A stretch of DNA of 42,341 nucleotides from Syntrophobacteraceae bacterium (GTDB lineage: Bacteria; Desulfobacterota; Syntrophobacteria; Syntrophobacterales; Syntrophobacteraceae). The notes below the pieces were generated by a model. The model was given only the letters and a program-made list of their open reading frames with translations. It was not told the origin of the DNA and did no database searches. The stretch covers positions 1 through 42,341 of the forward strand of contig PLSV01000132.1 of the NCBI GenBank assembly GCA_003165235.1, in the 5' to 3' direction. The stretch's first letter is position 1; every line of letters starts with the position of its first letter. A program made the position numbers and the translations under genes. Of this stretch, positions 24,766-32,754 are shown piece after piece.

Positions 24766-25346
24766 AGAAAGATATCGCCATTGTGGGTGTGGGCGGACAG
24801 GGGACCCTTTTTGCCGCCAACGTTCTCTGCCAATACGCAATGGCCCGCGGCCATCAGGTGCTTGGCACGGAGACCATAGGTGCGGCCCAGCGGGGCGGAT
24901 CGGTGATTTCGCATATGCGCATTTCGGATCAACCCATCTACTCGCCTCTCATTCCCAAACACCGGGCGGACGTGCTGCTCGGTCTGGAAGCGCTCGAACT
25001 CCTGCGCAACGTAAAGGTCCTTAATCCAGGCGGCTTCTATATCCTCAACCGGTTTTGCGTTCCCACCGTCTACAGCAACTTGGGCATCGACCGCTACCCG
25101 AGCATGGAAGAAATCGTGACGGCGCTAAAAAGGGTGGTGAAAAAGGGTTACGAAATACCTGCAACCCAAAAGGCGGCTGAGCTGGGCAATGCTCAAATGA
25201 CCAACGTGGTCATGTTGGGCGCTCTGACCAAGATAGACGATTTCTTCGAGTACAGCGACATCCGGAAGCTTGTGGAAGAGATGTCTCCGCCGAAGTTTCT
25301 GAAGAATAACATGGCTTGCTTTGAAGCCGGCTACTCTTTGCTGTAG
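24762..25346 (+). CDS. iorB: Indolepyruvate:ferredoxin oxidoreductase, beta subunit
   Basis: The gamma-type POR domain partner of IorA. The 194-residue product begins KDIAIVGVGGQGTLFAANVL, the family hallmark, and has GTETIGAAQRGGSVISHMRI, where the glutamate/glutamine-rich stretch contacts substrate or CoA. The ATGA overlap with iorA implies coupled translation and a 1:1 complex. No adjacent aryl-CoA synthetase gene is present. Confidence 0.93.
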   Translation: MKKDIAIVGVGGQGTLFAANVLCQYAMARGHQVLGTETIGAAQRGGSVISHMRISDQPIYSPLIPKHRADVLLGLEALELLRNVKVLNPGGFYILNRFCVPTVYSNLGIDRYPSMEEIVTALKRVVKKGYEIPATQKAAELGNAQMTNVVMLGALTKIDDFFEYSDIRKLVEEMSPPKFLKNNMACFEAGYSLL

Positions 25347-25415
25347 GCATCCGGTCCGAGAGAGGAAATCCCCGAGTCTCTTGCAAAAGCATGTTCAGGG
25401 AGGGCTTAGGTGTAG

Positions 25416-25442
25416 GGTGGGCACGGTTTTATCGTGCCCACC
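25416..25442. repeat. REP-like palindrome between iorB and an acyl-CoA dehydrogenase remnant
   Basis: GGTGGGCACG (25416-25425), 7-base loop, CGTGCCCACC (25433-25442): perfect 10-bp arms, preceded by GTAG. The GTAGGGTGGGCAC type of palindrome is a familiar intergenic repeat in many genomes. Here it sits exactly where the acyl-CoA dehydrogenase reading frame loses its homology. It could also fold as a transcript end for iorAB, but there is no T-tract. Confidence 0.6.
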
Positions 25443-25464
25443 GTCGCGGAGGTGGCGGCTTTCG

Positions 25465-25852
25465 GCGCACTAACGAAGCCTCCATCAACTATTCCAAGGA
25501 ACGGCAGCAGTTCGGCCGGCCCATTTCCACTTTTCAGGGACTCCAGCGGATGATGGCCAACATGGCCACCCGCGTGCAGGTGGCCCGTCACCTAGTCTAT
25601 CACACCGCCTGGAGGAAAGACTCCGGCGCCCGACATTCCATGGAAACGGCGCTGGCCAAGCTGTACGCTTCCGAAACCGCCATGTGGACCACTGCCAAGG
25701 CAGTGCAGATCCACGGAGGCATGGATATACCAAGCATTTTCCTGGAGCGCTACATGCGGGACGCCAAGATCACGGAAATCTACGAAGGCGCCAACGAAGT
25801 GCAGCGCATTGTGATTGCCGTGGCCACACTGAAACAGGCTGGAGCGGAATAA
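25465..25852 (+). pseudogene. Acyl-CoA dehydrogenase, C-terminal fragment
   Basis: Recognisable sequence begins at about 25465 (EASINYSKERQQFGRPISTF) and runs to the natural end through GLQRMMANMATRV, AVQIHGGMDI and ITEIYEGANEVQRIVIA, the last containing the FAD/catalytic-region signature of the family. About 250 N-terminal residues, including the FAD- and substrate-binding N-terminal domains, are missing. The frame is open upstream to an ATG at 25391, but that part (rich in G and R, running through the palindrome) is not protein-like. The stop is directly followed by the GTG of the GntR gene. Not functional as a full enzyme. Confidence 0.75.
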
Positions 25853-26530
25853 GTGAAAATGCAACCACCCAAGTCCATACCCGACCAGATTTATGACTAT
25901 GTCATCGAACAGATTCAGAGCGGCCAAATCCGGGAAGGCGAACGGCTGATCGAAGTCAAGATCGCCGAAACCCTTGAGACGAGCCGCACCCCGGTGCGCG
26001 AAGCCTTCCGCTGCCTCGAGCATGAGGGCATCATCGAACGCCTGCCCCAGGGCGGAGTGAGGGTGATGGCCATCTCCGAGAATACTGTCCAGGAAATATT
26101 CGGCATTCGCGGCGCGCTGGAATCCTACGCCATGGGTTTGGCTTGCGGGCAAATCAACAGGGACGATCTGGACGAACTCAAAATCATGAGGAACAAGGCC
26201 TTCGACCTCATCCAGGACAAGTTCATGAGCAAAGACGAAAAACGAAGGCGTCTGTTCGAACTCAATACCCGTTTTCACGACACTGTGTATCAGGCGGCAA
26301 ATAGCCAATATCTGTTGAAGTTGATCAACAATCTCCGTTTCATGGTGCTGCGGATTCGAGCGGCGGGATTGCGAGAGGAAAGCGGCTGGCGCAAAGCCTG
26401 GGAGGATCACGAGCAATTGATTGAGTACCTGGAGCAGAGAGACCCGGAAAAGGCTACTGCTCTTATGCGTGTTCACATCGAACCTGTTAAGAAGGGGGTT
26501 GAGAAGCATAGCCGATGGAAAAAGAAATGA
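25853..26530 (+). CDS. GntR-family transcriptional regulator, FCD subfamily
   Basis: The 225-residue protein has an N-terminal winged helix (about 8-75: IPDQIYDYVIEQIQSGQI, LETSRTPVREAFRCLEHEGI, RLPQGGVRVM). An all-helical FCD ligand-binding domain follows (about 85-210), with the metal-type histidines around TRFHDTVYQAANS and WEDHEQLIEYLEQRD. Such regulators usually sense an organic acid and control adjacent catabolic genes, so the iorAB/acyl-CoA dehydrogenase area or the YqeB gene may be targets. It starts at GTG 25853 or ATG 25859. Its 3' end overlaps the next gene by 16 bases. Confidence 0.9.
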   Translation: MKMQPPKSIPDQIYDYVIEQIQSGQIREGERLIEVKIAETLETSRTPVREAFRCLEHEGIIERLPQGGVRVMAISENTVQEIFGIRGALESYAMGLACGQINRDDLDELKIMRNKAFDLIQDKFMSKDEKRRRLFELNTRFHDTVYQAANSQYLLKLINNLRFMVLRIRAAGLREESGWRKAWEDHEQLIEYLEQRDPEKATALMRVHIEPVKKGVEKHSRWKKK

Positions 26531-27318
26531 TCGTTCAGCGCGGAGGTGGCGACCTGGGGTCCGGCGTTGCATTGCGTCTGCACTGTAGCGGGTTTCGGGT
26601 GGTTATCCTGGAAATCGAGCATCCTTTGGTCATTCGCAGAACCGTCTCCTTTGCGCAGGCGGTTATCGACGGCACGGCGACCGTCGAGGGGGTTACCGCG
26701 GTGCTTGCCGCCACGGTCGTGGAGGCCTGCCGGGCATGGGACCAGGGGCAATTGCCCATAATGGTCGACCCGGAGATGAAGGTCAGTGCCGAGCTGAAGC
26801 CGGACGTGATCGTCGACGCCACTCTGGCAAAGCGTGACACCGGACTGCGCCGTGATATGGCGCCGCTGACAATAGCGCTGGGGCCTGGCTTTACCGCTGG
26901 AGTACATGCTCACATCGTGATCGAAACGAATAGGGGCCACGACCTGGGGCGACTGATATTCAAGGGCACGGCTGAGGCGAACACGGGTACGCCCGCCATG
27001 GTCGAAGGGTACTGTGCCGAGCGCGTGCTGCGGGCCCCATGCGAAGGAACGGTAAGGCACTTTGTGGATATAGGGTCTTTGGTGCGGCAGGGAGAGATTA
27101 TCTGCCTTGTGGGAGACCGGCCGGTAGTCGCCCCATTTGAGGGGGTTGTTCGAGGGCTGATCATGGAAGGCAGGTCCGTACCCGAGGGATTAAAAATTGG
27201 CGATGTCGACCCCCGGGCGGTCAGCACGTACTGCTGCACTATATCGGACAAGGCCCGCGCCCTGGGCGGTTCGGTGCTTGAAGCGATTCTCTATTTCCGC
27301 AACAGCGCTAAAGCCTGA
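26515..27318 (+). CDS. yqeB: YqeB/EF2563-type selenium-dependent molybdenum hydroxylase accessory protein
   Basis: The 267-residue protein starts with a Rossmann-like IVQRGGGDLGSGVALRL. It contains LGPGFTAGVHAHIVIETNRGHDLGR, the most conserved block of the family, and a C-terminal biotinyl/lipoyl-like segment with APCEGTVRHFVDIG and VAPFEGVVRGLI. Family members co-occur with selenium-dependent molybdenum hydroxylases and XdhC; the biochemical role is unsettled, probably cofactor maturation. No molybdenum enzyme is in the window. Translationally coupled to the GntR gene (16-base overlap), an unusual pairing. A minus-strand nucleotidyltransferase remnant overlaps its last codons. Confidence 0.8.
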   Translation: MEKEMIVQRGGGDLGSGVALRLHCSGFRVVILEIEHPLVIRRTVSFAQAVIDGTATVEGVTAVLAATVVEACRAWDQGQLPIMVDPEMKVSAELKPDVIVDATLAKRDTGLRRDMAPLTIALGPGFTAGVHAHIVIETNRGHDLGRLIFKGTAEANTGTPAMVEGYCAERVLRAPCEGTVRHFVDIGSLVRQGEIICLVGDRPVVAPFEGVVRGLIMEGRSVPEGLKIGDVDPRAVSTYCCTISDKARALGGSVLEAILYFRNSAKA

Positions 27319-27491
27319 CGCAGATCCTCTTCACAATCGATATCGATCAAATTCCCTCCCTCGGGCGGGAAATCGGTTCCGAAACGCCATCCATAAGATC
27401 TCCGGTCAAAAACTCCACGCTCCGTGAGGTGGGGCAGGAATTGAGAAATATCTGATGGGCGCAGACAAAAGCGCGATTGGCCAGGTTTGCA
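27291..27491 (-). pseudogene. C-terminal remnant of a nucleotidyltransferase-like protein
   Basis: On the minus strand a 66-codon stretch ends at TAG 27293-27291. It reads SDISQFLPHLTERGVF, WRFGTDFPPEGGNLIDID and CEEDLRQALALLRK. The I-D-I-D-x-x-E-D-L ending is like the tail of MobA/MocA/IspD-type nucleotidyltransferases, some of which serve molybdenum cofactor synthesis. An in-frame TGA (27494-27492) closes the frame upstream, so only the tail is left. It converges with yqeB and overlaps it by about 28 bases. A molybdenum-cofactor cytidylyltransferase origin is my inference from position and motif. Confidence 0.4.
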
Positions 27492-27547
27492 TCAAAAGCG
27501 CTGATAAACTATAATAAGCAACTCGTCAATCGCAAGGCTAAACTCTA

Positions 27548-28390
27548 ATGAGGTATTTCGGCATGTTGAAGCAAGTCGTTCCTGCTGGTATGGAAAGCCG
27601 GATTGCGTTTCTGCCGGCCCTTTTTATTTTCACTGCCCTTTGTCTTGCTCCAGGAGCGGCGCATTCGGCTGAAGACATTTACGGCGGTCTAAAGCAAAAG
27701 CTCGTGCAGGACGGTTTTTCGCGTCAGCAGGTCGCCAATGCTTTCCAATACGCCCCGCCCCCGATGTTCAGGCTCGTCTCCCGGACAATGAAAATCCGGG
27801 AGGGCGAGGCGAACTACGACCATTTCCTGGCGCCCTCGGAAATAGCTGCCGCGCGGCAGTTCATAGCCGATCACCGGAAATGTTTCCGGAGGGCGGAAGC
27901 CGCATATGGCGTAGAGCCCGAAATCATTGCGGCGATTCTTCTGGTTGAAACCCATTTCGGATCGTATACCGGAAAGACCCCAACGCTCGCGGTCTTTTCG
28001 ACCTTTGCCGTAATGAATCTGAAAGCCAATCGCGACAAGGTGTGGAAGTTGCTCTCACCGCAGGACCGCCTGAGGTGGGGGCGCGAGGCCTTCGACACGA
28101 AGCTGATTGACCGCTCCGGTTGGGCTTACAGAGAGTTGTCGGCCCTGCTGGAGTTGAAAAATACCCACGGAATTCAGCCGGAATCGCTCAACGGGTCTGT
28201 AATGGGCGCAATCGGCTGGCCGCAGTTTCTGCCGAGCAGCCTTATGAAGTTCGGCGCCGACGGGGACGGCGATGGGAGGATAGATCTCTTCAACGCTGAG
28301 GACGCAATTTTCAGTACGGCCAATTATCTTCGGGGCCACGGGTGGAGTGAGGCAAGATTTCCTTCCGCCAGGGAAGCGGCGGTTGCAAAG
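27548..28390 (+). CDS. MltB-like lytic murein transglycosylase with replaced C-terminus
   Basis: MltB enzymes cleave the glycan strands of peptidoglycan, forming 1,6-anhydro ends. A signal peptide (about 15-41, LPALFIFTALCLAPGAAHSA) precedes the SLT_2 domain. The catalytic glutamate is in IIAAILLVETHFGSYTGK. Further marks are FSTFAVMNLKANRDK, GSVMGAIGWPQFLPSS and YLRGHGWSEARFPSAREAA. After that residue (~275) family sequence stops: the frame runs a few codons into an AbfD-type remnant and ends at TGA 28409-28411. The usual last 20-30 residues are therefore lost. The active site is whole, so it may still work. No good Shine-Dalgarno is seen; the ATG at 27569 region cannot be excluded as start. 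Confidence 0.75.
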
Positions 28391-28929
28391 CCGGGAAGAT
28401 CGATTGCATGATCGGGGCCGCCATGACCATGATGCAGTACAACGGAACGGAAAAGGTCAGCTATCACAAGGAGAAGATCATCGACATGATCCACTGTGCC
28501 GAAACCCTCTATGGATGCAGTCTGGCTGCTTCCTATGAGGGCAAGCAGATGCCTTCCGGAAACTACTACATTGATCCGGTTCTCGCCAACGCCTCCAAGA
28601 TCCACGAAGGCAAGGAAATGGCTGAGGCGACGCGGTTGATGATCGACATCGCGGGTGGATTCGTGGCGGACCTCCCGTCAGACAGGGACTTTGAAAACCC
28701 CGAGGTCGGACTACTGCTGAAGAAGTATCTCAAGGGAGTCGGTCAGATCCAGGTGGAAGATCGCGTCAAGATGCTCCGCCTGGTTGAAAAAATGGCGATG
28801 GAAAGCGCAGATACTATCTCCGATATTCATGGCGGGGGGTCACCCGCGGCTCACCGCCTCACCCTGTTTAGAGAATCGGACACTGATTACAAAAAGCAGT
28901 GTGCAAAGCGGCTGGCTGGAATCGAATAA
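28388..28929 (+). pseudogene. C-terminal fragment of a 4-hydroxybutyryl-CoA dehydratase (AbfD)-family enzyme
   Basis: Reading KIDCMIGAAMTMMQYNGT at its left edge, this is the last ~180 residues of the AbfD/4-hydroxyphenylacetate hydroxylase family, with ADLPSDRDFENPEVG and TISDIHGGGSPAAHR. The complete family member at 38244-39716 is 490 residues. Here the N-terminal two thirds, including all four Fe-S ligands, are missing and are replaced by mltB. It cannot be an active dehydratase. An ATG at 28408 opens a 173-residue frame, but no ribosome site precedes it. It resembles the full copy in the same window only moderately, so it came from a different paralogue. Confidence 0.8.
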
Positions 28930-28992
28930 GAGCTCGAGCGCGTCCTCTATCAGAGACCCTGATGCGCTGAAAGCAACGCATGAAGAGGAGTA

Positions 28993-30252
28993 ATGGCCAT
29001 GGAAGCCAAGAAACTCAAATACATGTCCAGCGCTTGCTTTACGCTAGGTTCTATCATTCCGCTTGCGGCCTCAAATTTCGTCGGCATGCCACTGAGCCTC
29101 AAACCGACAGCGAGCACGCTCCTGATCGTGCTCTGGACAATCGGATTATTCCTGCGTTATCACGCTTATGTTGGAAGAACAGCGCCTCCTGCGACGCTTT
29201 CGTTCCGCATGAGGATAGGTAATTTCGTCTCCTCGGATCCCTCGCTTTTTCTCACGCTGGGAATTGCCTTCGGTTATCTGTTCTATCCTTCTGTCGAGAA
29301 AAGCGTAGTTCCCACCCTCGGACCGTATCTCCTCATGGCAATCATGTTTACCATGGGCCTGGCCATTAATCTTCAAGAATGGAGTCGAATGATCCGAAGG
29401 CCGAAAGTCGTGGGGATTGCAGTATTACTGAAATGGATCTGTACGCCCTTGGTCGCTTTCCTGCTGTCTTTGGTGTTGATTCAATTATTTCCAGGTGTTA
29501 CGGGATCCGCTCTGGCCGTCGGAATTATCATCCTTGGCACTACACCGACCGGAGGCGGCTCAAATGCGCTTACATTGATCAGCAAGGGCGATCTGGCCCT
29601 GTCCGTTTCGGCGACTGCGATCAACACCATGCTGGCGCCTTTCATACAACCCTTGCTGATTTTGTGGCTGGCAGGAAGTATTGCCGGCCTCCATGCGACC
29701 GCGATCATTCGAGACCTCCTGACAATGGTGGTTGCGCCTGTCGTCGCGGGCACGATTCTGGGGTCCGTTTTTCCGAAGTCTACAAGCAGGATGAAGCCTG
29801 CCTTCGGTCCGCTCGCGATCATATGCCTCGCTTTTATAGTGATGGGCACCATGTCCAAGGGGACGAGCACATTGATTCAACAAATCTCCATACTACCTTA
29901 CCTCGTCGCCATATGCCTGGTGCAAGCGGTGGCGGGACTTTCGTTAGGATATTTCGTTCCCAAGTTTTTCGGCTTCAATTATGCACAGCGCAAGGCGACC
30001 TGTTTCGAGACGGGTGTAGGAAATGCGGCCATGGCCATGCTCATCGGTCTGAGGCACTTCGATCCGCTCACAGCCTTGCCTTCTATCGTTTACGGCAAGA
30101 TCCAGTTTATCGTAGCCTCGACCGCGCTCGTCTCTCGATTCCAGGGAATTGAAGATAAGGAGGAGATATCGGCAGCGGCGGCAGGGCCGGCCGTCGCTGA
30201 GGAAGCGGTCACAAGCAAGGTTGCCATGGCGGACGCGGCGGAAGGAGAATGA
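28993..30252 (+). CDS. BASS-type (bile acid:sodium symporter superfamily) transporter
   Basis: The 419-residue protein has about ten hydrophobic segments. Two family signatures are visible: IILGTTPTGGGSNALTLIS (crossover region with sodium-site residues) and FETGVGNAAMAMLIGLRHF. Superfamily members carry organic anions such as bile acids, pyruvate or pantoate with sodium. The N-terminus has an extra pair of helices (about 12-60) before the core, and the C-terminus is a long Ala/Glu-rich cytoplasmic tail (about 385-419). GAAGAGGAG precedes the ATG. Its stop overlaps the ATG of an amidohydrolase gene that is now truncated, so the two once formed an operon for uptake and hydrolysis of one compound; that is inference. 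Confidence 0.82.
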   Translation: MAMEAKKLKYMSSACFTLGSIIPLAASNFVGMPLSLKPTASTLLIVLWTIGLFLRYHAYVGRTAPPATLSFRMRIGNFVSSDPSLFLTLGIAFGYLFYPSVEKSVVPTLGPYLLMAIMFTMGLAINLQEWSRMIRRPKVVGIAVLLKWICTPLVAFLLSLVLIQLFPGVTGSALAVGIIILGTTPTGGGSNALTLISKGDLALSVSATAINTMLAPFIQPLLILWLAGSIAGLHATAIIRDLLTMVVAPVVAGTILGSVFPKSTSRMKPAFGPLAIICLAFIVMGTMSKGTSTLIQQISILPYLVAICLVQAVAGLSLGYFVPKFFGFNYAQRKATCFETGVGNAAMAMLIGLRHFDPLTALPSIVYGKIQFIVASTALVSRFQGIEDKEEISAAAAGPAVAEEAVTSKVAMADAAEGE

Positions 30253-30422
30253 CAATGATAGTTGATTTTCATATCCATTATTCACCGGAAGAATTGGTGA
30301 GGCCTAAGTTGGGGCCACGCGGAACACCCCGGACGATCTTTGTGAATGGGGCGCCTGTCCAAATGCCTCGACAGCAACTCTTCGCTTTGGAAGATCATAT
30401 TGCTGCCATGGACGAGGCCGGC
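30249..30422 (+). pseudogene. Amidohydrolase-2 family protein, N-terminal fragment cut by an insertion sequence
   Basis: ATG overlaps the transporter stop (ATGA). The first 58 codons read MIVDFHIHYSPEEL, with the metal-binding HxH of ACMSD-type metal-dependent hydrolases, and HIAAMDEAG. At about 30422 the frame passes into antisense transposase sequence and ends at a stop at 30465-30467. Family members are about 300 residues, so more than three quarters is lost. Decarboxylation or hydrolysis of a ring acid would be the ancestral role. Confidence 0.72.
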
Positions 30423-31431
30423 CCATGGGTGTCTTCTTGTCCTCCCAGTCCCGGACCTGGTGCTTAATGGTTTTTGCTACGGCCCTTATGGTCTCCTGTG
30501 AGACCTTGTTTTGCCGCAGTGGTCTTGCAACGATATAGTCAAGCCCGGCCTCGCCGAGCACCTCCAGGTTCTTTTGGCTCAAAAGGCCACGGTCAGCGAC
30601 GACGATGCACCTTTTTATGGGAAACCTTGCCTTAATATCCGAGATTACTTCCCGAAAGGTGGACTTGTCCGGAGTCTCTCCCGGAAAAACATGGTGACAT
30701 AGCGGGATGCCGTCCTTGGTCATGACAAGTCCCAAGACCACCTGGGGACAGCCCGATCGGTCCCGGTCATAGCCGTGGTTTCGAAGAGTGCACAGACATT
30801 TGTCTTTACTATCTTTATTGTCTTTATCGTTGGAATCGATCTCGAAGTAGCAAGAAGTTAGATCGTAGAATACAAGGTCCAGTGCGCAGTCGAAAAGATT
30901 TAGCATGGGAGAGGCAAGTCGAGGCTCAAGCTCACTTTTATGTTCGATTAGAAAGTCCATGGTGCGAAGGAGGTGATTGTAGTCAATCTGGCCGCGATCG
31001 ACGCCGGGAAAGTAGACTCCTTCCATCCATTCGAGGATATGGAGTTTGGCCATGGGATCAAGGAGTCGGTTGGCAACAAGGACCTTGAGATTTGCGATCA
31101 CGTCAAAATCGAATCGGCGATCCCTGAGATATTTCTCAATGATTTGCGTCCAGCCGAGCCTTTCCCAGATTCGAAAGATCGCAAACGTTGCACCAAAGTC
31201 CTGGCTCAGCTCCGGAGATGCGGGCTCAACAGCATTATCTTCGATTTTAAAGAACCGCTTCAGGGCATCGATCATCCCTTCGACCTGCTCTGTGGAGTAT
31301 TTGTGAGCCGGGCGGAAGTTCACGATGATATTCTGGCGAACTTTTCCCTACCTGGTACGAACGCTTTCGACCAGGTGAAGGGACTGGTAAGCCTTGTCGC
31401 CACGTTTTCTGGTAGTTGTTCTAATGTACAT
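30423..31431 (-). pseudogene. IS1634-type transposase, truncated and with in-frame TAG
   Basis: On the minus strand the frame begins ATG 31431 with MYIRTTTRKRGDKAYQSL, the usual start of IS1634 transposases, but a TAG at 31350-31348 interrupts it after 27 codons. The same frame then continues (GKVRQNIIVNFRPAHKYST) through DLVFYDLTSCYFEID, VVLGLVMTKDGIPLCHHVF and CIVVADRGLLSQ, which hold the DDE catalytic acids, to KTPMG at the junction with the amidohydrolase fragment. About 336 of some 550-590 codons remain, so the C-terminus and that IS end are gone. Terminal inverted repeats could not be identified at the right end. Confidence 0.82.
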
Positions 31432-32192
31432 GACGCCACTATACTGACATGGCGGATATTCTCAAGTAAAATATGGTGTATATAGAGGTATTTTAACCAC
31501 ATTGCCGCCACTACAGAATTCTCGAATTTTGAAGGTAAATCATTGATTTTACGTTGGCAGATTCTGAATTTTTCGCTCAAACTGATAATCTCCGGATGTA
31601 TCAGGCCTGCTTAAGACCCTGATTGCGCATGTCAACGAAGAACTGACACAGCAAGAGAATGTGATTCCATTCCTTCCTTATCCGAATCCGAACAAACCAA
31701 AACCAAAAGAGACCTTCTTTGTGCGTAAAATGGGCATATTCTTTAAGGAAAATTTTTAGGAGGAAAATACCGTTACGAAACACTTGCAATATTGGCGCGG
31801 GCGGCGCTAGTACTTGCTTATATTTATTCAATAACATCCTAAAGTTATCGAATCTCAGGGGAAATATCCCGGCCTGACGTGCCGCAAACTTATCCCTGGA
31901 TACAGATTCATACCCCCGATACGCATGATCTCCCTAAACGAGACATCTTAGGGTCCCTGTCGAAAAAGGCTGAGCGATTGCCAGCGGAATTGTGTCTCGC
32001 TACCCGCCACGCAATGACGATTCCTCTCACCACTTTTTAACAATTGGTCGTATTCCCAGAATTCAATCCGCGGCACACTGTGAGGATAGGGAAGACCGGT
32101 ATTGCTGGCGAGCAACCTCCAGATTTTGCTTGACACTTCAAGGAGTTTGTCTGTAATGGGACGTAATCCAAGTTGACAATTTTGATCTGCGC
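31432..32192. other. Gene-poor region with two anonymous coding-like remnants
   Basis: About 760 bases beyond the transposase start, AT-richer than the flanks. Plus strand 31615-31758 reads VNEELTQQENVIPFLPYPN and FFVRKMGIFFKENF before a TAG, but has no start. Minus strand about 32160-32025 reads KIWRLLASNTGLPYPHSV and IEFWEYDQLLKSGE, again without a recognisable family. Both look like tails or middles of lost genes. The right part should hold the IS end. Confidence 0.3.
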
Positions 32193-32306
32193 TGGGTTAG
32201 GCGTATGCCCAGCGGAGGCGTAATGGAACGCGCGCGCCGGAAGTAGAATCCTGTTGTGGGTCTTTACCTAAAGGGGCGCGTTGCGCGCACCACGGAGCCT
32301 AACCCA
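32193..32306. repeat. Palindromic element, MITE- or REP-like
   Basis: TGGGTTAGGC (32193-32202) and GCCTAACCCA (32297-32306) are perfect inverted arms about 114 bases apart end to end. The interior has further GC-rich inverted pieces (ACGCGCGCGCC and GGCGCGTTGCGCGC). The GGGTTAGGC...GCCTAACCC type is a known kind of dispersed palindrome in bacterial genomes; only one copy is in this window. Confidence 0.5.
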
Positions 32307-32372
32307 ACTATGCCGTGAGAGCTGGCCCAGCCATGATGAAGGCCGTGCACTACCGGAGGCCGGACTTATTCT

Positions 32373-32569
32373 GTGAGCAAAGAGCAGGCGACGTACGGGA
32401 GGGAGACGCATGGAACTCTCTCGCGTATTCCTATGAAGCGTTTCAGCACGGAGGAGGATATAGGCAACGCGGTTCTCTTTCTGGCCTCCCCCGGTTCGGA
32501 TTACCCTCCCCCGGTTCGGATTACATTACAGGCGAAGTGGTTTACGTGGATGGGGGGATGTCTGCCTGA
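32373..32569 (+). pseudogene. Short-chain dehydrogenase/reductase C-terminal fragment, frameshifted
   Basis: The frame from 32373 reads RIPMKRFSTEEDIGNAVLFL then ASPGSDY, the conserved end of SDR enzymes such as 3-oxoacyl-ACP reductases. It is thrown out of frame by a 20-bp tandem duplication. The normal ending YITGEVVYVDGGMSA follows in the next frame and stops at TGA 32567-32569. Deleting one repeat unit would restore one continuous family-like frame. The N-terminal Rossmann part (about 190 residues) is absent upstream. It is the last remnant before the liv operon. Confidence 0.7.
32485..32524 (+). repeat. Perfect 20-bp tandem duplication
   Basis: CCTCCCCCGGTTCGGATTAC occurs twice back to back (32485-32504, 32505-32524). 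It lies inside the SDR fragment and shifts its frame. Confidence 0.95.
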
Positions 32570-32754
32570 TTCTTGCCGGACTGGCGGATCAAACGAGCGT
32601 GGTCATGATTGGTTGCAGATGTAGCGCGGTCCTTTCGTGTTGCATTTTCGTTCCGTATGATGACCAACCTGCGATCAATCGTGTTTCGCGGTCGGGATCA
32701 CTTTGAGTTGCCAGGCCGCCGGATGAACTCAACGAAAGGATAAGGGGGTAATTT

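Noticed and set aside
28408..28929. The 173-codon AbfD-type frame as a separate functional small protein
   Set aside because: It is exactly the C-terminal third of the family, lacks every cofactor ligand, has no ribosome site and joins another broken gene.
22432..31350. The TAG codons in the SpoVR and transposase frames as pyrrolysine or other recoding
   Set aside because: Both genes are truncated in other ways as well, and every intact gene I checked ends or reads normally. Ordinary nonsense mutations explain them.
31601..31837. A 78-codon minus-strand frame with hydrophobic and basic stretches
   Set aside because: The plus-strand translation of the same bases looks more protein-like, there is no ribosome site and no family resemblance.
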